A program made the translations under genes and the position numbers. Below, in pieces: positions 44,416-51,200 of a stretch of 52,556 bases of DNA; position 1 is the first letter of the stretch, and the number at the start of each line of letters is the position of its first letter. This DNA is from Scalindua sp964584595 (lineage in GTDB: Bacteria; Planctomycetota; Brocadiia; Brocadiales; Scalinduaceae), in assembly GCA_964584595.1 (NCBI GenBank), contig CAZPAM010000010.1, positions 1-52,556 on the forward strand. The letters are read 5' to 3'. Below the pieces are notes generated by a model that had not been told where the DNA came from, searched no databases, and worked only from the letters and a program-made list of their open reading frames with translations.

Positions 44416-44754
44416 ATTAAAAAGATAGAAGCATTCATTCGCCCCGAGAAATTTGACATGACCAAAGATGCCCTTGATGACCAGGGATACCCAGGGTTAT
44501 CAGTTTCAGAGATAAAGGGACATGGCAGGCAGAAAGGTGTAAGCGAAACATGGAGGGGAAGGAAATACAGGGTAGAATTACTGCCAAAGATAAAGATTGA
44601 ACTTTTCGTTAATGACGAAGACCTGGATAAGACAGTGCAAACCATTATATCTGTATCTCAAACCGGAAGTATCGGAGATGGAAAGATATTTGTCTCAGAC
44701 GTTTCAAACGCATACCGAGTGCGTACAGGTGAAGAGGGTGAGGATGTAGTTTAA
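44416..44754 (+). CDS. P-II nitrogen regulatory protein with apparent ATT start
   Basis: 112 residues when read from ATT at 44416, the standard P-II length. It begins (M)KKIEAFIRPEKFD, includes the T-loop GHGRQKGVSETWRGRKYRVE with Tyr51 exactly at the uridylylation position, and ends with GDGKIFVSDVSNAYRVRTGEEG. The C-terminal signature is intact. AAGGAG lies 8 nt before ATT. An in-frame stop (TAA at 44398) excludes any upstream start, and the next ATG at 44458 would delete 14 essential residues. P-II proteins sense 2-oxoglutarate/ATP and control nitrogen uptake and glutamine synthetase. No amtB is adjacent. If ATT is not a mutation or sequencing error, it is a rare start codon. Confidence 0.88.
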   Translation: MKKIEAFIRPEKFDMTKDALDDQGYPGLSVSEIKGHGRQKGVSETWRGRKYRVELLPKIKIELFVNDEDLDKTVQTIISVSQTGSIGDGKIFVSDVSNAYRVRTGEEGEDVV

Positions 44755-45089
44755 TACCTTTCGTCTTTTCCTTGCTTCCCCCCTACTCCGTTTCTCCGCT
44801 CCCCCCCACTCTTACCTCTATCCTCTGCGTCTCTGCGGTGAATCTTACCTTTTGTCCTTCTACCGGAAACTGATCCATTTTAGATCAGCCCCCCATTCAT
44901 AATCAGACAGTTAATACATAAAATACGAATAGACAGAAAAGGCCTTTGATTTGTATCTACCTGTATACCCGTTGCTTATAAGGTTGTTAAGTGCAATACA
45001 ATGTCTTGGAACACTGTTTGCAATTTAATAGAAATAATTACAAAAAAATATTGCTGTGTTAATTCGTTAACCATTTGGAGAAAGTTATC
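44755..45089. repeat. Intergenic region with repeat fragment and hairpin
   Basis: Contains C-rich runs (about 44783-44812) and CTCTGCGTCTCTGCGGTGA (44823-44841), a widespread environmental repeat motif also found inverted at 47877-47905. A small perfect hairpin CTGATC-CATTTTA-GATCAG is at 44870-44888. Nothing else is recognised before the RcnB/CigR-like gene. Confidence 0.5.
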
Positions 45090-45587
45090 ATGAAAACATT
45101 TATTCTGTCTTGCCTTTTATCACTCTTTACTTTGTCTTCCGTTTATGGAGAAAACGATGTATCTGCAAATCACGAAAAAAACAAGGACAAGCAGGCTACC
45201 TTCCAGTCCAAATTAAAAGGACTACTGAATAAAGTAACCACCCCGGAAGACAGTGTGATCACTCCGGATGAGAAGGAGATGATTAAGAAGTATTTAAAGG
45301 GAGTATCTGCTGAAAAGAAAAACAAGGTTAAGAAGAAATCACTCCCTCCCGGCTTAGCAAAGAAAGTGGCACGAGGCGGAACATTACCACCGGGCTGGCA
45401 AATGAAGGTACAGAGAGGTGAAGTAATGGACTATGAGGTATATAACAGTGGAAGCCCACTGCCCGAGGAACTCCTTAGAAAGCTGTCATCTATACCGAAG
45501 GGAACAGTTCTTTTAAAGGTTGGAAATAAAATAGTAAAAGTAATTGAAGCATCTCGTAAAATCGTTGATCTGTTCGAACTAAATTAA
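45090..45587 (+). CDS. CigR/RcnB-like exported protein
   Basis: 165 residues from the ATG at 45090 (GGAG 9 nt upstream; an upstream TTG is rejected). Signal peptide MKTFILSCLLSLFTLSSVYG. The C-terminal half has LPPGLAKKVARGGTLPPGWQMKVQRG and PLPEELLRKLSSIPKGTVLLKVGNKIVKV, closely resembling the Salmonella CigR/RcnB-type periplasmic domain. The N-terminal half is Lys-rich and disordered. Location: periplasm. Function in this organism unknown. Confidence 0.72.
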   Translation: MKTFILSCLLSLFTLSSVYGENDVSANHEKNKDKQATFQSKLKGLLNKVTTPEDSVITPDEKEMIKKYLKGVSAEKKNKVKKKSLPPGLAKKVARGGTLPPGWQMKVQRGEVMDYEVYNSGSPLPEELLRKLSSIPKGTVLLKVGNKIVKVIEASRKIVDLFELN

Positions 45588-46003
45588 TTGAAACGATTCT
45601 TGAGGAAAATATAGGGGCCCGCCTAGCAAACCGGCGGGCAAGCCCGCCAGGCAAGACTTGTCTAACAGACCAAGCCTAACAGACTGGTGGGCGGGCGGGC
45701 AGGCTGGCTGGCGGGTAAACCCACCCAGTTGACACAATTAGTTCGGGAAATCGTAAGAAAAGCATCGTGCCAGATCGCTATTTGGTATATTTGGCAATGT
45801 TGCCTTTTTTACCAAATGCTTACAAACTGTCTCTCTTCCTGCAATTCCTGCATTCTTAAGATGCTCTGTCTTTTCGCCTTTAACCTCAGTACTGATCTGT
45901 GTATATCTGTGAAAATCCGTGGCTAAATTCCTCTTTTGCTTTTTACATCTGCAGATGGTAATGTATTTATTCAATACAATACAGATATCATTGAAAAGAT
46001 TAA
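45588..46003. repeat. GC-rich hairpin repeat cluster and repeat fragments
   Basis: 45615-45650 holds a CCCGCC-TAGCAAACC-GGCGGG copy immediately followed by another CCCGCC; 45672-45702 holds a further copy (CCTAACAGACTGGTGGGCGGGC). Together they form a cluster with tandem GGCTGGC/GGGC runs to about 45715. ATCTGTGTATATCTGTG (from 45895) with CCGTGGCTAAATTC (45917-45930) is another common dispersed motif. Apparent ORFs here are artefacts of repeats. Confidence 0.6.
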
Positions 46004-46774
46004 ATGAATACAACTCCTCCTGAGAAACTTTTTCACAGAACCCGTTCCCTGTGGTTCGGGTTTACCCTTCCATACCAGGCCCTGCGTTTAATACTTACTA
46101 ATAAATCTCTCCTGTTCTGGAGTGCACTCCCACTGGTTTTGACGTTTATACTTTTTATATACGGGATAAGCCAGTTACAGGATTGGGCGGTTGCGCTACT
46201 TCAGGAGAGTGTTGCCGGGCTTGGCTTCGGCCCTGAAAGCTGGATAGGCTGGTTTTTCGTCTTGTCTGGCAAGATGATATTGTGGATGGTTACAGCTTTG
46301 ACATTTATCTTTACCAGCAGTATTGTGGCTTCACCTTTTAATGATATACTGGCAAAGCGGACCGAAGAGTTTACCGAGGCACCACTACTGCCGGTTACAA
46401 GCAAAACCCTGAAACAGCATGTTCAGCTTATCGGGGTTGATCTCTTAAAGACGATGACGGCATTACCTGCCGCCGTCTTTGCCGTAGTGTTCTTCTGGGT
46501 ACCGGTCGTAAACGTATTTGCATTTATACTCGCCTTTCTGCTTGTAACTTTCCAGTATATCAGCTATCCGCAGACAAGGAGGAGTATAGGCCTTAGAGAA
46601 GGTGCTAAATTCCTGTGGGATCATATTTATGCATGTACAGGATTTGGAGCGATACTGTCCTTTCTCTTTGCTATTCCGTTCCTGTCAAGTTTTGTTCTGC
46701 CGATAGCGGTGGTTGGAGGTACGCTTCTGGCTGCAAGAGCGCCGGGAACATCAGAATTGTTTCGTTTGAAATGA
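46004..46774 (+). CDS. EI24/CysZ-like membrane protein
   Basis: 256 residues with about six hydrophobic segments (for example 38-55, 82-104, 145-190, 215-245). The start TLPYQALRLILTNKSLLFWSALPLVL and VASPFNDILAKRTEEF fit the EI24 domain family, which includes the sulfate transporter CysZ. Sulfate transport is possible but the sequence does not prove it; a SulP gene lies further right, outside this unit. Confidence 0.78.
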   Translation: MNTTPPEKLFHRTRSLWFGFTLPYQALRLILTNKSLLFWSALPLVLTFILFIYGISQLQDWAVALLQESVAGLGFGPESWIGWFFVLSGKMILWMVTALTFIFTSSIVASPFNDILAKRTEEFTEAPLLPVTSKTLKQHVQLIGVDLLKTMTALPAAVFAVVFFWVPVVNVFAFILAFLLVTFQYISYPQTRRSIGLREGAKFLWDHIYACTGFGAILSFLFAIPFLSSFVLPIAVVGGTLLAARAPGTSELFRLK

Positions 46775-46829
46775 GGGGAAAGTATAAATAAGTGACTAAA
46801 GTTAAGAAAGAAGCAGGTTTTCTAATAAT

Positions 46830-47234
46830 TCAATTAAGACCATTTTCCCTGACACACGCTACATACTTTATATCAGCACCTTGAATGTGGTTAGCTAACC
46901 ACCACTTTAAGTGTTCAAGTATCGCATCTATAACTTCTAATTTGTTGTCCGCTAATTCTTTCCAGTAGTCAGGAATTCTTTTGGAAAAACTATTATGTTC
47001 ATCTTTATGTGATTCATAATCATGATATTTACAATCTATCATGTGAGTCTCTTCAGTTCTAAAATGCTTCCGTATATACGCAGTTATTTCAATCAATATC
47101 TCTGATATCGCACTTGGTCTTTTAGTATTAGATTTCTGTATATGAGTAGCTCTATTGATAATGTCAATGAACTTTTTATGCCCCTCATCAATCATTGGCA
47201 CATTCACACTGTCTTTGTTGCCCCATTCAATCAT
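46830..47234 (-). CDS. Bacteriohemerythrin
   Basis: 134 residues with the metal ligands of hemerythrin in order: VPMIDEGHKKFIDIIN (first His), HFRTEETHM (His and Glu), YESHKDEHNSF (two His) and LANHIQGADIKY (His and Asp). It binds O2 at a diiron centre; roles include oxygen sensing or delivery. There is no fused signalling domain. A stand-alone oxygen-binding protein would suit a microaerobic or anaerobic host. Confidence 0.93.
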   Translation of the reverse strand: MIEWGNKDSVNVPMIDEGHKKFIDIINRATHIQKSNTKRPSAISEILIEITAYIRKHFRTEETHMIDCKYHDYESHKDEHNSFSKRIPDYWKELADNKLEVIDAILEHLKWWLANHIQGADIKYVACVRENGLN

Positions 47235-47556
47235 TTATAATGTTTCCTATGTAAAATTAATAACGTAATGTATTGACATTTGATTTGTGTCTGCACAAAG
47301 CGCAGATACAGGTGAGAGTAAATATGATAAAGTAATGATAAACTTTACTTTTTTTACTCTTGTAACAAAAGAATGTGGATTTTACGTCTTTTTCTTTTGT
47401 TTTGTAATGCACTTTTTACAAATTCCTTTCTCAATTGTCAAGAAAAATAACATCTATAACGTCAGAACTCCCTGTCCCTTTCCGGTAATTCCTTGTTTTC
47501 TACCAGTTTTGGAGTATACTTATCGCGATTATTTCTTATTGTCACCTCAAAGCACA
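47235..47556. other. Intergenic region upstream of helical protein copy 2
   Basis: About 320 bp between the hemerythrin and the small helical protein copy 2. An open frame runs through it into the downstream gene (from 47287), but its translation is Phe/Cys/Tyr-rich and unlike the 36454 homologue, so it is judged non-coding. No promoter is clear. Confidence 0.45.
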
Positions 47557-47799
47557 ATGATTAAAAAGAAACAGTTTGTGGAGTTACTCAATAACGCCCT
47601 GGATTCAGAGGAAGAGATGAGTGTACATTTCTATAAATACGCCAGCGACTCGCTTAAATATTACAAATGGTTGAGTGACGATCAAAAAGAACAGCTAAGT
47701 GAAATAACTACAAAATTAAGTGATGATTGCCAAAAACACAAAAATATGATAGAAAAATTAATAAAGCACGTTCAAGAGAGTAAAGAGAATGTGTTCTAA
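47557..47799 (+). CDS. Small helical, ferritin-like protein, copy 2
   Basis: 80 residues, about 71% identical by eye to 36454-36696. The start at 47557 is chosen to match copy 1. HFYKYASDSLKYYKW and DDCQKHKNMIEKLIKHV are conserved. No Shine-Dalgarno is visible, as in copy 1. The downstream partner gene is present only as a frameshifted remnant. No function can be assigned with confidence. Confidence 0.68.
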   Translation: MIKKKQFVELLNNALDSEEEMSVHFYKYASDSLKYYKWLSDDQKEQLSEITTKLSDDCQKHKNMIEKLIKHVQESKENVF

Positions 47800-47840
47800 C
47801 AGAAGCCATTTATGATATCTTTCTAAGGATTTAGGAATTT
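47789..47840 (+). pseudogene. Remnant of the second ferritin-like gene
   Basis: The segment is alignable with the start of the gene at 36686: the ATG (47789) is kept, then a 1-bp insertion shifts the frame and TGA occurs after eight codons. Similarity (AGAAGCCATTTATGATATC, TTTCTAAGGATTTAGGAATTT) stops at about 47840, where a TGATTGGCGATT repeat begins. It looks like a decayed duplicate. Confidence 0.6.
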
Positions 47841-47970
47841 TGATTGGCGATTGACAAGAAGCAAAAAGCACTTCCTCACGCAAAGGCGCAGAGAATGCAG
47901 AGAAAAACAAAATATAGATTAAAAGGGGGGAGGCGAGAAGATTGTTGATTTATGATTGGCGATTTGTACC
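47841..47970. repeat. Dispersed repeat patchwork
   Basis: TGATTGGCGATT occurs at 47841-47852 and 47953-47964, matching 6347-6358. CACGCAAAGGCGCAGAG (from 47877) with GCAGAGAAA (to 47905) is an inverted relative of the CTCTGCGTCTCTGCGG motif at 44823. Together they fill the gap between the gene remnant and the orphan gene. Confidence 0.6.
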
Positions 47971-48011
47971 CTCCCTGGAGAAACCCTTACTTTAATCAAC
48001 AATCTTCTGCC

Positions 48012-48305
48012 TCAAGCAAGTGCGTTGAGTGCTAATGCTTTTGCAAAAACATCCTGTAGTGGATTTGCAGCAGGAACTACTGCTTGTCCCTTATTGATAA
48101 TGCCCGGAGCAGGTTTCACTTCGACGGCCTTTTCAGCTTCAGCCTGCCTGGAAAGCTGTATTGCCCTGTCACTAAGCTCTACGGAGTCGATAAAATTATC
48201 TTGTATAACAGATGAAAACTTCACATCATTGTTTCCTCTGTTTTTGTCTACAGTGAGAGACTTTAATGATGTGAGTGCCATTTGTCCCATATCTGATAAG
48301 TTCAT
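48012..48305 (-). CDS. Orphan small protein
   Basis: 97 residues, no family recognised and no signal peptide. It starts MNLSDMGQMALTSLKSLTVDKNR and ends VFAKALALNALA; the C-terminal third is Ala/Val/Pro-rich. AAGGAG 9 nt upstream of the ATG supports a real gene. The sequence is amphipathic rather than globular. Upstream are about 380 bp of non-coding DNA. Confidence 0.6.
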   Translation of the reverse strand: MNLSDMGQMALTSLKSLTVDKNRGNNDVKFSSVIQDNFIDSVELSDRAIQLSRQAEAEKAVEVKPAPGIINKGQAVVPAANPLQDVFAKALALNALA

Positions 48306-48615
48306 AATTTCGACTCCTTTGTAAACGTTTAAATAATTAGTTTCGAGTTGTCATGCTGTCTACGTAAGATCGCAACTGCCGTACCATTCCCCAACTAAAT
48401 TGTTTCAGATCTCTTCCCGGAAGCCCGGACTGAATTCGCAGAGCCAACTGACAATAGCACTTACAGATACCTCCCCTGCCGTGTTATTACATTTTTTTCC
48501 GATACATCCCTCAATATAAATCTTCAATATTCTATTACCTGCCTCACATTAATGAAATATATATTCATTTTTTAAACTGTAGTGTCTAATAATAAAACAG
48601 GAAAGAATTGTTTCA
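48306..48615. other. Non-coding region upstream of radical SAM gene
   Basis: Divergent spacer. Around 48410-48440 on the plus strand, CCCGGAAGCCCGG forms a small palindrome. I found no matching known riboswitch (cobalamin or c-di-GMP type) or SRP RNA. Its right end holds the radical SAM promoter. Confidence 0.4.
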
Positions 48616-48643
48616 TTGCAAGACCTGTTTCCATAATTATAAT
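48616..48643 (+). promoter_or_regulatory. Promoter of the radical SAM/PKS cassette
   Basis: TTGCAA (48616-48621), 16-nt spacer, perfect TATAAT (48638-48643). The start near 48650 gives a leader of about 37 nt to the GTG start at 48687. Confidence 0.55.
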
Positions 48644-48686
48644 AAGAAGGCGATTTGAACAAAACTGTCCTATAACTGAGTAAATT

Positions 48687-50114
48687 GTGAATATCCTTCT
48701 AATTATTACAAATCAATACAGAGGACCGATCCCTGTCATTCCCCTTGGCCCATGCCTGGTTGCAGAATCCTGTGAGCGTACAGACCATCAGGTTCAAATA
48801 CTGGATTTCATGTTTGAACGGGATCCGCTGCATTCCATGAATTCCATTATCGATAAATCTAAACCTGATATTATTGGAATTTCTCTTCGAAATATCGACA
48901 ATAATGACATGCTGCACACCGTTACGTTCTATAAGAAATTGACGTTACTTATGGAAGACATTCGCAGAAAGAGTGATGCAACAATTATTCTTGGTGGTGC
49001 TGCCGTTGGAGTAATGCCGGAGGCGTTACTACGGTTTACCGATGCAGATTGGGCAGTGTTGGGGGATGGAGAAATTGTCTTTCCTGAAGTTTTGGAGGCA
49101 TTATCAACCGGCAGGATGCCGAAAGATATTCCCGGTGTCGCCTGGATTGAAGATACTGATTTCAGAATAAATACAGGATTTGGAGACCGTTTCTCCGGTA
49201 ACAGCCTGGTACCGAACTTTCATCGCTGGATAGATTTATCTGCTTATCTCTCAAGGTTCTCCACTGTTCCGATTCAGACCAAACTGGGATGCCACTTTAA
49301 ATGTATTTATTGTACATATAGAAAGATCGAGGGAGAAAATTACCGGTTGTGTGACCCTCAATCAATAGCCTCAGAGATCACGGAGCTTACGAAAATGGGG
49401 ATGAGAGACATTGAATTCGTTGATAATGTTTTTAATTCTCCTTATGACCATGCAATGTCTATATGCCATGCCATCACAAAGAATGGAACAAAAGCCCGTC
49501 TGCAGACAGTAGAGTTGAATCCACTCTTTGTAGACAATGAACTTATTGAGGCAATGGAGCAGGCAGGATTTGTTGGAATTGGTATTACCGTTGAGAGTGT
49601 GGCTGACCCCGTTCTTGATCGTTTAAGAAAAGGTTATACCTCAAGGGAGGTCTATAAGGCATCAGAGGTTATCAATCGTCACAATATACCATGCCTCTGG
49701 ATATTTATGTTAGGTGGGCCGGGTGAGACCGAGGAAACAGTACAGAAGACGCTGCGCTTTGCGGAAGAGTGTATAAGTCAAAGAGATGTTGCTCTCTTCA
49801 TGACAGGGATCCGTATTTATCCTGGCACAGAACTGGAGAATATTGCAAGAACAGAAGGTGTTCTGACCCTGTCCTCCCATGAAATGCTTGAACCGGTATT
49901 CTACTTCTCTCCAACCCTTAACCTGGAATGGCTGCTGAAGAAAGTTCACTACAGTATGGCAAGACGGATGAACTTTATGAGTCCAAACGCTATTGGTCTT
50001 CCATTTCTGCCGGTAATCAGCTTACTTGGATACCGGATGGGAGTAAAGCCTCCACTCTGGAAATATACACGTTATATCAGGACAGGGCTCCGGTATCTGG
50101 GAAAGGATCTATAA
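48687..50114 (+). CDS. B12-binding domain radical SAM protein
   Basis: 475 residues from a GTG. Residues 1-150 form a cobalamin-binding-like Rossmann domain (MNILLIITNQ, DIIGISLRNID, TIILGGAAVGVMPEALL). The radical SAM core carries C202-x3-C206-x2-C209 in KLGCHFKCIYCTYR, followed by EFVDNVFNSP, GIGITVESVADPVLDRLRKGY and IFMLGGPGETEETV. Such enzymes typically do C-methylation or ring rearrangement with cobalamin and a [4Fe-4S] cluster. The adjacent PKS-like gene (9 bp downstream) suggests it acts on an acyl or polyketide product, which is inferred. The exact reaction is unknown. Confidence 0.88.
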   Translation: MNILLIITNQYRGPIPVIPLGPCLVAESCERTDHQVQILDFMFERDPLHSMNSIIDKSKPDIIGISLRNIDNNDMLHTVTFYKKLTLLMEDIRRKSDATIILGGAAVGVMPEALLRFTDADWAVLGDGEIVFPEVLEALSTGRMPKDIPGVAWIEDTDFRINTGFGDRFSGNSLVPNFHRWIDLSAYLSRFSTVPIQTKLGCHFKCIYCTYRKIEGENYRLCDPQSIASEITELTKMGMRDIEFVDNVFNSPYDHAMSICHAITKNGTKARLQTVELNPLFVDNELIEAMEQAGFVGIGITVESVADPVLDRLRKGYTSREVYKASEVINRHNIPCLWIFMLGGPGETEETVQKTLRFAEECISQRDVALFMTGIRIYPGTELENIARTEGVLTLSSHEMLEPVFYFSPTLNLEWLLKKVHYSMARRMNFMSPNAIGLPFLPVISLLGYRMGVKPPLWKYTRYIRTGLRYLGKDL

Positions 50115-50123
50115 ATATTACAT

Positions 50124-51182
50124 ATGAAGAATAAATATGTCTCTATTGCATCTCTGGCGGTTGCAACTCCCCCTTATGAGGTAACTCAGTCAGAGGCGAA
50201 AGCCTTTCTGACAAAACACTACTCTAAGGTATTGGAGCCAAGTAGTCTGGCAAAAATGCTTAAGATATTTGCTCATCCGAGTGTATTAAGACGTCATATT
50301 GCAGTTAATGATATTGAATCTCTCGTGAATGAAGATCCTGACAAACGCATTGAACGTTTCACTCATTGGGCGGTAGAACTTTCCTCTCAGGCGATCGATA
50401 AAGCGTTGATACAGGCTGGGCTAGCAATAGACGACGTTTCTGGATTAGTGGTTAACTCCTGTACGGGGTATATATGCCCTGGCATTTCTACCTACTTGAT
50501 AGAAAGGCTTGGTTTGTCCGATAAGATTAGAGCACATGATCTGGTAGGTAGCGGTTGCGGGGGTTCTATCCCGAATTTACAGGTTTGCAGGGATATGATA
50601 CAGGGAAACAGTGATGATGATGTTGTCGTGAGTGTCTCAGTAGAGATATGCAGTGCAACATTTCAGATGGCAGATGACTTGAGCTTGATTGTTTCGAATG
50701 CTATTTTTGCTGATGGTGCATCCGCCTCCGTGCTGTGGAGTCGTCCCGGAGAAATTAAACTGATTTCCTCTGCGAGCAGGTACAATACTCAATATCGTGA
50801 GGACATACGATATGTATACAAAAACGGACAATTGCACAACCAGCTGTCGCTGCAGTTATCGGAGTTTGCCAGTAAAACGGTTGTCGGGGTGGTAATGGAC
50901 CTGTTAACACCCAGAGGACTGAAACTGGAAGATATTACACACTGGGCATTTCATCCCGGAGGAGAAAAGGTGATCAATGCCATCAGAGATGAATTGATGA
51001 TTCCAGAAACAAAATTACAGGCAACCCGTGATATCCTGGCACAATACGGAAATATGTCATCTCCAACAGTTCTGTTTGTGTTACGAGAGATTCTGAACAA
51101 GGGTATTGAACCAGGGGAGTGGTGTGTAATAGTCGCCTTCGGTGCAGGGTTAAGCACGCATGGGTTTTTATTGGAAGGGTAA
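50124..51182 (+). CDS. Type III PKS-like condensing enzyme
   Basis: 352-residue thiolase-fold enzyme. The candidate catalytic triad is Cys145 in LVGSGCGGS, His277 in FHPGGEKVI, and Asn310 in QYGNMSSPTVLFVL. The HPGG and GNMSS motifs and the 33-residue His-to-Asn spacing are those of chalcone/stilbene synthases (type III PKS), while KAS III (FabH) has H(Q)AN and GNTS. A late AFGAGLSTHGFLL replaces the GFGPG loop. It would condense acyl-CoA (or acyl-ACP) with malonyl units. Co-transcribed with the upstream radical SAM gene. The product is unknown. Confidence 0.85.
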   Translation: MKNKYVSIASLAVATPPYEVTQSEAKAFLTKHYSKVLEPSSLAKMLKIFAHPSVLRRHIAVNDIESLVNEDPDKRIERFTHWAVELSSQAIDKALIQAGLAIDDVSGLVVNSCTGYICPGISTYLIERLGLSDKIRAHDLVGSGCGGSIPNLQVCRDMIQGNSDDDVVVSVSVEICSATFQMADDLSLIVSNAIFADGASASVLWSRPGEIKLISSASRYNTQYREDIRYVYKNGQLHNQLSLQLSEFASKTVVGVVMDLLTPRGLKLEDITHWAFHPGGEKVINAIRDELMIPETKLQATRDILAQYGNMSSPTVLFVLREILNKGIEPGEWCVIVAFGAGLSTHGFLLEG

Positions 51183-51200
51183 AAAAGCGAAAGGCGTGTT

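Noticed and set aside
44458..44460. ATG at 44458 as the P-II start
   Set aside because: It would delete the first beta strand (KKIEAFIRPEKFD), essential to the fold, and has no Shine-Dalgarno.
44870..44888. Hairpin CTGATC/GATCAG as P-II terminator
   Set aside because: It has no following U-tract, is 116 bp past the stop codon, and is followed by a C-run.
45687..45926. Plus-strand ORF of 79 codons
   Set aside because: It starts in the GC-rich hairpin repeat cluster and runs through dispersed repeat fragments; composition is unlike a protein and there is no ribosome site.
47287..47556. In-frame N-terminal extension of the small helical protein copy 2
   Set aside because: The paralogue at 36454 starts at the equivalent of 47557, and the extension is Phe/Cys/Tyr-rich without a sensible fold.
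48360..48500. Possible SRP-like or cobalamin riboswitch RNA before the radical SAM gene
   Set aside because: The CCGG palindrome recalls SRP RNA but lacks the GGAAGGAAGCA-type loop, and no B12-box is visible.
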